The notes beneath the pieces are model-generated. The model worked only from the letters and a program-made list of their open reading frames with translations. It ran no database searches and was not told where the DNA came from. Shown in pieces: positions 55,300 through 62,789 of a DNA stretch of 64,000 nt. Position 1 is the first letter of the stretch. Every line of letters begins with the position of its first letter. This DNA comes from Rudanella lutea DSM 19387 (GTDB lineage: Bacteria; Bacteroidota; Bacteroidia; Cytophagales; Spirosomataceae): assembly GCF_000383955.1 (NCBI RefSeq), contig NZ_KB913013.1:787694-851693 (forward strand), written 5' to 3'. Both the position numbers and the translations under genes were made by a program.

Positions 55300-55713
55300 T
55301 TAGAACGGCAAATCGTTGGTTTCCTCATCGAATGACGAGCTGCTGAACGGCATCGGCGACGAAGCCGCTCGTGCCTGCGGAGCCGACGCCCCCGACGACT
55401 GACGAGGTGCTCCCGCTGCTGCCGGAGCCGCACTACCATTGTCGAGTTCTACGCGCCACGCCCGAGCTTCGGTGTACCAACGCTCGTTGTATTCGCGGGA
55501 CTCCACGTTAAAGGTCACTTTGAGGGTGTCGCCCAGCGCGAACTGCTTCAGATCGTCTGTTTTGTCGCCCCAGATAGACAGACACACCATCTTGGGGAAT
55601 TGCGAATCAGCTGTTTCAATAACAAACTCCTGCTTTTTCCAGGCTCCGTTCCGCCCCTGACCCGTTACTTCCGGCAACAACTTGTGCAGCTTACCGACTA
55701 ATTCTAATGCCAT
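55300..55713 (-). CDS. DUF3127 protein with SSB-like C-terminal tail
   Basis: A 137-residue protein, start at 55713 (MALELVGKLHKLL). The DUF3127 domain (about 1-90) is small and beta-rich and probably OB-like: KKQEFVIETADSQFPKMVCL, GDTLKVTFNVESREY, RWYTEARAWRVE. A low-complexity Ala/Ser/Pro/Gln linker follows, and the last nine residues are DEETNDLPF, an acidic tail ending in Leu-Pro-Phe. This closely resembles the SSB C-terminal tip (D-D-x-x-P-F) that recruits repair proteins. The family is common in Bacteroidota; a role in DNA binding is an inference. Confidence 0.85.
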   Translation of the reverse strand: MALELVGKLHKLLPEVTGQGRNGAWKKQEFVIETADSQFPKMVCLSIWGDKTDDLKQFALGDTLKVTFNVESREYNERWYTEARAWRVELDNGSAAPAAAGAPRQSSGASAPQARAASSPMPFSSSSFDEETNDLPF

Positions 55714-55953
55714 AATGATTGATTCAAAAATCGGGTTTGTAAGAGGCTGAGCCAACTGACCAGCCCCGCCCGTATGCGCTTAAATGAAGGTCTAAATTAC
55801 AAAATTTTGGTCATTTTTCGGCTTTTTTTGACAAATTTTATGACCCGTTTTGCCCCTAAAATAAGCCCTCCAGCCCGTGATTACGAACTAGTTATAAGGC
55901 CGGAAGCAACTAGTTGTTAGCAGGATCATTGGGGTGAATTATCTATCTACGGG

Positions 55954-55984
55954 TTGACAAAGCTATTCTACTGCCCTATATTTG
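55954..55984 (+). promoter_or_regulatory. tRNA-Leu promoter (TTG-N20-TATATTTG)
   Basis: TTG at 55954-55956, 20 bases, then TATATTTG at 55977-55984, followed by CACCCA. Same layout as the other two tRNA promoters. Confidence 0.8.
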
Positions 55985-56002
55985 CACCCAGTTCAAGGAA
56001 AT

Positions 56003-56084
56003 GGCCACGTGGTGAAACTGGTAGACACGCCATCTTGAGGGGGTGGTGCTTCACGGCATGGGAGTTCGAGTCTCCCCGTGGTCA
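56003..56084 (+). tRNA. tRNA-Leu (anticodon GAG)
   Basis: The acceptor GGCCACG pairs with CGTGGTC (one G-T). The anticodon stem CCATC/GGTGG encloses TTGAGGG with anticodon GAG. A long variable arm and the T-arm GGGAGTTCGAGTCTCCC follow. Discriminator A at 56084; no encoded CCA. Confidence 0.95.
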
Positions 56085-56090
56085 CTCTTC

Positions 56091-56128
56091 AAACGCCTGT
56101 AAGACAAGATCTTACAGGCGTTTTTGTG
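56091..56128 (+). terminator. Terminator after tRNA-Leu
   Basis: AAACGCCTGTAAG (56091-56103) pairs perfectly with CTTACAGGCGTTT (56111-56123), followed by TT. Confidence 0.92.
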
Positions 56129-56407
56129 TTGCTGGGGGCAGAAAAATGGCAAGTTTCAATTCGCCGTAGCCCCGTAAAAAAATGCAGGAAAACTTACTTC
56201 CCCGGTACAATAGGACATGAAAAAACCGCCAACCTGATGGGGTGACGGTCAAGTGTATTCGCAAAGAGCTACCAACTTTGTATAGTACAACCAATCAAAA
56301 ACAGGTTAATTTATACTTTCCGAAGTTGAGCGATATAACTACACTTGTGTTAAGAGCTTATTCTTTTTGTGTAAGCTCCGGTCAAATTATGAAGATCAAT
56401 ATAAAAT

Positions 56408-56788
56408 TCAATTAGCATCATTTACTGTAGATGCCCATTTGTAATGCAGATAGCCGTACAGGATACCTATCATTCCGTAGGCAAATCCCATAATAGTTTT
56501 CTGTTCTAAAGTCCAAAAGCGACTTGGCCCGAAAAGCAGAAAACAAACTACGGCCAGAGCAGTGCTTATAAAAATAGATTGTATTGCTGATTGTCGATTT
56601 AGCCGGGAGTTGATTAATTCAAATGCTAGTACAAAAATCAGGTAAAAGAAAATATCACCTACGGTTAGAATCTTCAGTATATAGTAAAACCAAGCACCTT
56701 TGCCTCCCCAGCCAGGTATAAAACTACGAGCAATGCCATCGGCTATACAGCACAGTAGAACAATACCTACAATTTTCAGAAGTCGCAT
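56408..56788 (-). CDS. Small multi-pass membrane protein of unknown function
   Basis: A 126-residue protein with about four hydrophobic helices (LKIVGIVLLCCIADGIA; ILTVGDIFFYLIFVLAFEL; SIFISTALAVVCFLLFG; IMGFAYGMIGILYGYL). DNA is AT-richer than the core genes in the window. The IS3 element ends 17 bases upstream of its start. No family recognised. It is one of three small membrane reading frames on this strand around the element. Confidence 0.6.
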   Translation of the reverse strand: MRLLKIVGIVLLCCIADGIARSFIPGWGGKGAWFYYILKILTVGDIFFYLIFVLAFELINSRLNRQSAIQSIFISTALAVVCFLLFGPSRFWTLEQKTIMGFAYGMIGILYGYLHYKWASTVNDAN

Positions 56789-56835
56789 AGGTGCAAAAAA
56801 AAAATCGGAGTTACCCTGCTTTTACTTGACAGGTT

Positions 56836-57756
56836 TCAACTAATCTCTTCAAGCTCCTCGATTTGTATTTTGCGTTGACGATGGCGATTTGATAAGCGCC
56901 ATTTCTTGCGCAATTCACCTTCTCGAAGATGCGCCTTCTCAGGAGTTAGATAATCACAACTAGAGTGGGGGCGAACTAAATTATACGCTTTGATAGCGCG
57001 TTCGATTTCTGCTGCTGCATGATCATGAGAGTGAAAGCCACGATTTTCCAGAATCTCCTCTTTAATAGTCCGGTTGACACGCTCTGCAATCTGATTTTCA
57101 CTCGATTCATTTTGGCTCGTCATACTAATCAGAATATCATGCCCTAACAAAAGACTTGTGTATTGCTTGGAACAGTACTGAATCCCCCGATCCGAATGGT
57201 GTATCAATTTTTTTTTCCCATTAGTCCCTTTTTGAGCTAAGGCCATTCTCAAGGCTGCCACGGGGCCACCAACCCCCAAATTAGGTTTTAAGGCCCAACC
57301 AACTATTTTTTTGGAGTAGGCATCCGTGATCAAGCTTAAATAGGAAAACCTATTTACCACTTGGATGTAGGTTATGTCGCTTACCCATAACTGGTTAGGT
57401 CGATTGACTTTTACATCCTTGACCAGATTTGAGTACTTGAAGTACTGATGGTGCGAGATGGTCGTCGATACTTTCCGCGTTCGGCGTGGCACTAACAGAT
57501 TATGTTCTTTCAACAGCTCTGTAAACCGATCACGACCAATCTTTATACCATGTTGGTGACACCAGTCTGCTGTCATTAAATGCAATTTTTCAGCACCTAT
57601 TCGTGGTAAATCATGACGAATCGCACGTACTTGCTCCAAAAGAAGTTCATACTCCAATGTCGTTTGATCTTCTTGCTTCTGCCCATCATACCAAGCCTGG
57701 CGGCTTTTCCCAAACAGACCGCAGAGTTCACGCATACTCACCAGTGGGTGTTGCAT
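56836..57756 (-). CDS. IS3-family transposase OrfB (DDE integrase catalytic part)
   Basis: 306 residues from the first ATG, but normally made as an OrfAB fusion by -1 frameshifting. An HTH_21-type region (LRAIRHDLPRIGAEKLHLM) precedes the rve catalytic core. The DDE residues are visible in WVSDITYIQV, IHHSDRGIQYCS and ENQIAERVNRTIKEE. The frame is -1 relative to orfA. Confidence 0.95.
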   Translation of the reverse strand: MQHPLVSMRELCGLFGKSRQAWYDGQKQEDQTTLEYELLLEQVRAIRHDLPRIGAEKLHLMTADWCHQHGIKIGRDRFTELLKEHNLLVPRRTRKVSTTISHHQYFKYSNLVKDVKVNRPNQLWVSDITYIQVVNRFSYLSLITDAYSKKIVGWALKPNLGVGGPVAALRMALAQKGTNGKKKLIHHSDRGIQYCSKQYTSLLLGHDILISMTSQNESSENQIAERVNRTIKEEILENRGFHSHDHAAAEIERAIKAYNLVRPHSSCDYLTPEKAHLREGELRKKWRLSNRHRQRKIQIEELEEIS

Positions 57757-57767
57757 GCTAAGTTGAG

Positions 57768-58172
57768 TTACTGCCTGGGACCATACTTTTTTCGAATCGG
57801 TATCTTAAACTGACTTTCTGCCAAGTCTATGACAGTGATTAATGCTTCATTCTCCAATTGGAGCTTTTTATTATGCCCCTCTAAATCAGCAATCTTGCGC
57901 TTTAGAAGTGCCACTTCATTGATGTTCTTCGGTTTCATAAGCCGGTATTTTTTAAGGTTCTCAATATGTCGTTGCTGTTTATACCGTTGGTAATAACGAT
58001 TCCACCGCCTTAATATCGTCCTGGAAATTCCAACAGCTTCCAGAACCTGACGTTCTGTTAAGCTACCCATACGATATAGTTCAATAACCTGACGTTTGAC
58101 TAAGCCAGTTTTTCGCTGATCTTTAACTTTTTTTAGAAAGCTGATATTCATTGAATTACACGAGAATGTCAA
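57768..58172 (-). CDS. IS3-family transposase OrfA (DNA-binding part)
   Basis: 134 residues. A helix-turn-helix lies near 25-60 (RQVIELYRMGSLTERQVLEAVGISRTILRRWNR as a family-type pattern). A C-terminal leucine-zipper-like helix (ALLKRKIADLEGHNKKLQLENEALITV) is for multimerisation. It ends in KKYGPRQ, immediately after the slippery site. Confidence 0.94.
   Translation of the reverse strand: MTFSCNSMNISFLKKVKDQRKTGLVKRQVIELYRMGSLTERQVLEAVGISRTILRRWNRYYQRYKQQRHIENLKKYRLMKPKNINEVALLKRKIADLEGHNKKLQLENEALITVIDLAESQFKIPIRKKYGPRQ
57786..57792 (-). other. Programmed -1 frameshift heptamer A-AAA-AAG
   Basis: On the minus strand the orfA frame reads CGA AAA AAG TAT. The heptamer A AAA AAG is the canonical IS3 slippery site. 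A -1 shift joins orfA to the orfB frame through VWSQAVTQLSMQHPL without a stop. Confidence 0.92.
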
Positions 58173-58173
58173 G

Positions 58174-58323
58174 CTATTTTAGGGCAATTCCGGCAGCAAA
58201 ATAAACGAGATAGATGTCGAATGTTCGGAAAGGATTGAAAAATCTCATACCGAGCATAAATGCGATAGGCAGAATTAGCAAAATTAGAACGGCGGTATAA
58301 ACATAGATTAACCGAACCATCAT
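58174..58323 (-). pseudogene. Small membrane-protein frame cut by the IS element
   Basis: From ATG 58323 the minus strand encodes MMVRLIYVYTAVLILLIL, then PIAFMLGMRFFNPFRTFDIY, then LVYFAAGIALK and a stop. The last five codons lie in the IS terminal repeat, so the native C-terminus is missing. It has the same membrane-protein style as 58400-58717 and 56408-56788. No clear continuation is visible on the other side of the element. Confidence 0.6.
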
Positions 58324-58399
58324 TAATGTTGTATTAGTTGCTATTAGGTTAACGCTTCAAGTATTGCAACGTACATATATCATATCACTTTTTCAAATA

Positions 58400-58717
58400 T
58401 TAAAAAAGGCGCAGAGTTGTAATCAAGAACAGCAAAACTGGCACACTAAGCGAGCAGATCAACGTTATCATTCGTCTTCGCTTATTGGACCAGGCCGACC
58501 AGCTATAAGCAGTCAATCCAATCAGCAACAAATGCATTGGGGGAATGAGAAAGAGTGCAGGCGCCATTACAAAAATGCCATACCAAAATCCATCATCGAA
58601 TAAGACGCACCACTGCCCAACAATAGCAAGTATCCAAAAAATAGATCCCGCAACTGATGCGCGAAACAGCCGATTCTGCCATTTGGAATCCTGAATTGTT
58701 GAGTACGTTATCATCAA
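58400..58717 (-). CDS. Small multi-pass membrane protein of unknown function
   Basis: A 105-residue protein with three hydrophobic helices (LFRASVAGSIFWILAIVGQW; GIFVMAPALFLIPPMHLLLI; MITLICSLSVPVLLFLITT). The DNA is AT-rich. No family recognised. It precedes the frame truncated by the IS element on the same strand. Confidence 0.55.
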   Translation of the reverse strand: MMITYSTIQDSKWQNRLFRASVAGSIFWILAIVGQWCVLFDDGFWYGIFVMAPALFLIPPMHLLLIGLTAYSWSAWSNKRRRMITLICSLSVPVLLFLITTLRLF

Positions 58718-59056
58718 TATTCCTGTTGTGTAAGTTTGAATTGGAGAGACAATTAATTGCTAAAGTTTGGCTTTGATCTAATTATTCAAACATTTTACTA
58801 TTTACGATTAACAATAGACAACGTTGATACTATTACCACAAGCCTACTCGCCTTCCGGCCGCTCCTACATACCCTGTAAAATAGGCTGCGGTGGTACCCT
58901 CATCAGTTTATGGGTCGCTTTGTAGATCGGTCGGCCGAATAGGCTTGAAAACAAGCCGCTGCATTTCCCCCCCATCGTTTGATAGGCTTATAAAACAGTG
59001 GACAAGCCCCTCCGCTAAATGCGTCAAAGCAGCTCTTTACGGATCACATGTAATGA
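58718..59056. other. Region without a convincing gene
   Basis: About 340 bases, AT-rich at first, then GC-rich from about 58850. The minus strand contains a short open stretch reading GRPIYKATHKLMRVPPQPIL that may be a decayed coding remnant. I see no terminator, tRNA or clear promoter. Confidence 0.4.
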
Positions 59057-59587
59057 CTAACGATACCTGGTCAGGAACGTATCGGCTATCAAAGAAACCA
59101 AATGATGATGGTCACTATATGACGTGTAGACATCCATTGCCCATTGTCGTACCAGTTTGACACAATCCTGCGTCGAAGTAAGGCCTACTAAATCTGACGT
59201 TGTCAGAGTTCCTCTTTGTTGCAAAGGCGGAGGTGTCAGAAACTCTTCTTTGTTTTTCTTATACTGGTTTATAACCACACTCAACAAAGGCGTTTTTAGA
59301 TAGGTCCATTGGACTTCCTTCTCAAATATCAGAAACAACCTTGTCAAATGGATATGATTGTTCCAGGGGCCATGAATCTCGCTATGCTGTAAAGCCATAG
59401 CATCCACACTTAAAAAGCGGGTTTGGTAAAAGAGGGGATTATTGAAATCAAGGAGTTCAACCAGGTGATGCGCGTTGGCGTGGCATTCATAAACGCCCCC
59501 TGCAACGTTGGCCCCACAAAACTGACAATCACCCTGATCTTGTAAGGTAATACCCTTTTTGAGCGCGTAATCGATTAAATCTTGCAT
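59057..59587 (-). CDS. DUF5946-like protein
   Basis: A 176-residue cytoplasmic protein. An N-terminal zinc-type pattern CQFCGANVAGGVYEC is followed by HHLVELLDFNNPLFYQ and the VDAMALQHSE motif, which resemble the DUF5946 family (VDAYxLQH). No signal or membrane helix is present. It lies in the AT-richer accessory stretch. Function unknown. Confidence 0.65.
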   Translation of the reverse strand: MQDLIDYALKKGITLQDQGDCQFCGANVAGGVYECHANAHHLVELLDFNNPLFYQTRFLSVDAMALQHSEIHGPWNNHIHLTRLFLIFEKEVQWTYLKTPLLSVVINQYKKNKEEFLTPPPLQQRGTLTTSDLVGLTSTQDCVKLVRQWAMDVYTSYSDHHHLVSLIADTFLTRYR

Positions 59588-59680
59588 AGGTCAGGTTAAC
59601 GTACTTTGTGACACAAATCCTGTTGCAGCCCAAACTTTATCATTGGCCTCAACCCTACTGCTTCCTTAACCAATCGGGTT

Positions 59681-59821
59681 TTAGTCGAACCACAAGTTTC
59701 GCTTACTCGCCAATAAAATAAGGGCAATTATCAGGCCGACTACCGAAGCACTGGAAAAGCCAACAATGCCAAAGTAGGCAGTGACCATCAAGAGTGCGAC
59801 TATAAAATTCGTGGGTTTCAT
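59681..59821 (-). CDS. 46-residue membrane microprotein
   Basis: ATG at 59821: MKPTNFIVALLMVTAYFGIV, then GFSSASVVGLIIALILLASK, then RNLWFD. Two hydrophobic segments make up almost the whole protein, with a charged end. The frame is open and lies between two genes without overlap. No homologue known to me. Confidence 0.5.
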   Translation of the reverse strand: MKPTNFIVALLMVTAYFGIVGFSSASVVGLIIALILLASKRNLWFD

Positions 59822-60051
59822 TTGCTTTTTGTGGAGGTGGTGTCGCCTGAGTAGCTAAATTATACTTGTAATATACAACGCAAATAGTAACACCCCTAAC
59901 TCTCCCCTATCAAACAGTCATTCATCCGTAGCTTCTCCCCTAAACAGCCGACCTCAGTCAACTCCGTTGGTGTATCTTCCCAAACCCATTCCGTCGGCTA
60001 AGCTTTGCCACCTTTTGAGCCAACGGCTAATCCAGTTTCGGTGTCGTACCT

Positions 60052-60059
60052 TACTTTTG
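60052..60059 (+). promoter_or_regulatory. Candidate promoter -7 box (TACTTTTG)
   Basis: TACTTTTG, 40 bases before the response regulator start. No clear -33 TTG. Confidence 0.4.
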
Positions 60060-60099
60060 AAAAATTTACGAAACGGTTCCTCACTAATTATTACGTTAT

Positions 60100-60543
60100 A
60101 TGTCTCTACACGGCCCGATTATTTCTATCGAAGACGATGACGACGATCAATTGATAATCAGCGATATAATCGGTCGGCTGGGCTTACCTAACACCGTTCG
60201 GTTTTTCCGCACGGGTCTCGATGCGCTCCAGTATCTGGCCACAACACCCGAAACGCCCTTTCTGATTCTGTGTGATATCCGTATGCCACTCATGGATGGC
60301 ATCGACCTGCGCCAACGCATCAACGAGGATGATTACCTGCGCCAAAAAGCAATTCCGTTTGTGTATTATACCTCCACCAGTCGAACGGAAGACCTTCAGG
60401 AACAGGTCAATTTTGCGTACCAACTGAGCGTACAGGGCTTTTTCAGGAAAGCTTCCGGGCTGGAGGCTGTAGAAGGGCAACTCCGGCTCATCATCGAGTA
60501 CTGGCAAAACTGCCTCCATCCCAACTCAACCCCGTCGGGCTGA
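60100..60543 (+). CDS. Single-domain response regulator (CheY-like)
   Basis: A 147-residue receiver domain. The acidic pocket is in IEDDDDDQ near residues 10-16, the phospho-acceptor D59 in LCDIRMP, the Thr/Ser switch in VYYTSTSR, and the conserved Lys in GFFRKASG. No output domain follows, so it probably acts by protein contact. Partner kinase not adjacent. Confidence 0.93.
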   Translation: MSLHGPIISIEDDDDDQLIISDIIGRLGLPNTVRFFRTGLDALQYLATTPETPFLILCDIRMPLMDGIDLRQRINEDDYLRQKAIPFVYYTSTSRTEDLQEQVNFAYQLSVQGFFRKASGLEAVEGQLRLIIEYWQNCLHPNSTPSG

Positions 60544-60807
60544 TTCACGGGCCAATGGCACACACCGCACCCTAAGAAAGAGAGCATCGCACCCGACGTA
60601 ACTCGTATTTTGGTGCTACTTTTGACAGTCCAAAGTCGGGCATCAACCCATTTTCTCATGTTTTTTCAGCCCGTTGCCGGAAAGACAGGCTTCGGCCGGG
60701 GCATCTGCTCCGCTAGCCAGTTTGGTGCACACCGACCATCCTGCTACTGCAACTTACTTATTCTGTGAAGATTACCTATTTTATCACTTGTCTGCCCCCC
60801 TCCCGCC

Positions 60808-61296
60808 ATGGCAAGTGAACTCTTTAACCGCCGGGATGTCATTGCTTATTTTATTGTCGCAGCTATTGGCGCTTCCATGCAATTGGTGGTGTGTAGTCTG
60901 CTACAGGAGTGGTTCCCTATCACGTACGTACAGGCCTTATTTGTTGGCTACGTGGTCGCGTTTGCGGCCGGTTTCTTTCTGACCAAGCTGTTTGCGTTTA
61001 ACGCCCGCAACTCGGCCCAAACCAAGCGTGAAATGGTCAAATTCACGATGGTTTCCGTTATTTCATGCATTATCACGGTGTATGGGTCAGCGTGGATCTA
61101 CGATTTTACGGCCACTCAATTCGACCAGTATATTTTTACGATTCCGTACTCGGTCAAAGAGGTCAATTTCAATAAACTGGGCGCGCAGGTGATCGGTATG
61201 GGGCTCAGCTTCCTGAACAACTACGTACTGCACAAGCGGTTTACATTTGCCAATACCGGCTTTTACGATAAACTGAAAGCGTTGCTCAACCTGTGA
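60808..61296 (+). CDS. GtrA-like membrane protein
   Basis: A 162-residue protein with four membrane helices (VIAYFIVAAIGASMQLVVC; ALFVGYVVAFAAGFFLTKLF; FTMVSVISCIITVYGSAWI; LGAQVIGMGLSFLNNYVLHKRF). The topology and the terminal NNYVLHKRFTF match the GtrA family, which moves or assists lipid-linked sugars in cell-envelope glycan synthesis. No glycosyltransferase is adjacent. Confidence 0.88.
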   Translation: MASELFNRRDVIAYFIVAAIGASMQLVVCSLLQEWFPITYVQALFVGYVVAFAAGFFLTKLFAFNARNSAQTKREMVKFTMVSVISCIITVYGSAWIYDFTATQFDQYIFTIPYSVKEVNFNKLGAQVIGMGLSFLNNYVLHKRFTFANTGFYDKLKALLNL

Positions 61297-61386
61297 TTAA
61301 CGTGAATTATGGATAATGGCTGACGAGTCAGCAACTATCTGTTTAACAGCTGATTGATACGCATCTTGCCCTTAACTCACGTTAAT
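61296..61386. repeat. TGGATAATG-type intergenic palindrome
   Basis: ATTAACGTGA (61296-61305) is the exact complement of 61377-61386. TGGATAATG follows the left arm. It lies between convergent genes and belongs to the same family as 38126 and 43347. Confidence 0.55.
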
Positions 61387-61458
61387 TAAAAAGCAATCGC
61401 GAGGCCAACGTTCGATGTTGTGACCCCGCGATGGCTATTTAGTGATACTGCCAGTTTC

Positions 61459-62073
61459 TTAGGAATTAACGCCCAAACGCTCGTCGATTCGGCCAATTAC
61501 ATGCTGTAGATCCTGGTGCCGATTGGCATAATCCAGATCATTTACGTCGATAATCAACAGCTCACCAGCGGTGTATTTGCGGGCAAACTCCTCGTACAAT
61601 ACGTTTAGACTGTCCAGGTAATCTTCACCGATCGATTGCTCAAACGAGCGGCCCCGTTTCCGAATCTGCCCCATGAGCTTAGGCAGGTCGGCCCGGAGGT
61701 AGATCATCAGGTCGGGGGCCTGCACCGTGCTTACCATGTTGTCGAACAGGCAGCGGTAAGTTTCATAATCGCGCTCACTCATATTGCCGCTGCGGTACAG
61801 GTTGCTGGCAAAGATGTAGGCATCTTCGTAGATGGTACGGTCCTGAATCACACTCCGCCCGCTTTCGCGAATCGTTTTTACCTGCTCAAACCGACTGTTG
61901 AGAAAGTAAATCTGAAGGTTGAACGACCAGCGTTCCATGTCGCCGTAGAAGTCGGCCAGATAAGGGTTTCCTTCGACGGCTTCGTACAGGACATCCCAGC
62001 CGTAATGGTTAGCAAGAAGTTGGGCCAGCGTGGTTTTACCCGCGCCAATGTTTCCGGTAATGGCAATATGCAT
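61459..62073 (-). CDS. Deoxynucleoside kinase
   Basis: A 204-residue kinase, start at 62073 (MHIAITGNIGAGKTT). The P-loop is GNIGAGKTT at residues 7-15. Substrate-site marks are EAVEGNPYLADFYGD, RSVIQDRTIYEDAYIFA and YLRADLPKLMGQIRKRGR. It phosphorylates deoxynucleosides for salvage. The next gene on the same strand (62248-62775) is a 5'(3')-deoxyribonucleotidase, so the two likely set dNTP pools. Confidence 0.93.
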   Translation of the reverse strand: MHIAITGNIGAGKTTLAQLLANHYGWDVLYEAVEGNPYLADFYGDMERWSFNLQIYFLNSRFEQVKTIRESGRSVIQDRTIYEDAYIFASNLYRSGNMSERDYETYRCLFDNMVSTVQAPDLMIYLRADLPKLMGQIRKRGRSFEQSIGEDYLDSLNVLYEEFARKYTAGELLIIDVNDLDYANRHQDLQHVIGRIDERLGVNS

Positions 62074-62247
62074 ACGTTTGGCAGGCAATAGTACGTAAAG
62101 TTGTTGGGGTCGCACAAGACAATTGTGGGTGTCGGAGCGTCCCATTTGGGCACTCCGACACCCACAACCACTAATCTAAAAACAGAACGCTGTAAACCAA
62201 AGAGCAACACCCAGTTTTTGGTGTAAAGCCCCTCACCAAAGTTCAGT

Positions 62248-62775
62248 CTACAACAACAGGTCGGCAACCTCCTGCCAGTTGTTGACACGCTTGTACGCGG
62301 TTTCATCGCGGTTATGCGGGGCCGTGAACAACAGCCCCTGCCCGGCAAATGTCTCTATATTACGCGGCAGATCGTCGATCAGGTACTCGGCTCCCAGAAT
62401 ACTCTTGTCGCCCATAAAAATGATATTTCGCCAGTGGATATACGGAAAATACCGCGCCAGCCAGTCGTATTTCTCACGGAGGCTATTCGGAAACTCCATA
62501 GCTGCCGTGGCCACAAACACCTCGTACTTCTCCATGAGCCGGGCAATCGTGTCCTGAGCGCCTTCCATTACCGGAATATCAGCGAAGAAACCCGGCTCAT
62601 AAACGTTCTGCATCAGAGTCTTGAACTCTCCTTCGTCCAGAATCTCGTGAAATGATTTTTCCCGCAATTCTTCGAGCGTGTAACGGGGGGCCTCACCCCG
62701 TAGGTAAAGCTCAGCAAACTTGCCGTAGGTGTCGGCCATGACATCATCCATGTCGATGGCAATGCGCTGTTTCAT
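62248..62775 (-). CDS. 5'(3')-deoxyribonucleotidase (HAD superfamily)
   Basis: A 175-residue HAD phosphatase. The nucleophile motif is DMDDVMAD near residue 8. Motif II Ser/Thr is in VFVATAAMEFPNS and the motif III/IV acidic residues in LIDDLPRNIETF. It dephosphorylates deoxynucleoside monophosphates. It starts 14 bases after the E2 gene stop on the same strand. Confidence 0.92.
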   Translation of the reverse strand: MKQRIAIDMDDVMADTYGKFAELYLRGEAPRYTLEELREKSFHEILDEGEFKTLMQNVYEPGFFADIPVMEGAQDTIARLMEKYEVFVATAAMEFPNSLREKYDWLARYFPYIHWRNIIFMGDKSILGAEYLIDDLPRNIETFAGQGLLFTAPHNRDETAYKRVNNWQEVADLLL

Positions 62776-62789
62776 AGCAATATAAGGGC

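Larger units (their letters stand above)
56806..58192 (-). mobile_element. IS3-family insertion sequence (IS150-like group)
   Basis: Two overlapping-frame ORFs (orfA 57768-58172, orfB 56836-57756) and imperfect terminal repeats of about 26 bases. The left end opens CGGAGTTACCCTG and reaches TTGACA; the complement of the right end opens CGGAATTGCCCTA and reaches TTGACA (about 17 of 26 matching). I cannot find a convincing target-site duplication. The element looks complete and possibly active. Confidence 0.88.

Noticed and set aside
58891..59160. 89-codon plus-strand frame near the DUF5946-like gene
   Set aside because: Overlaps the 3' end of that gene, has odd composition and no recognisable features.
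56003..60000. Attachment-site duplication of the tRNA-Leu 3' end
   Set aside because: I looked for a second copy of the T-arm and acceptor sequence downstream and did not see one, and no integrase gene is present.
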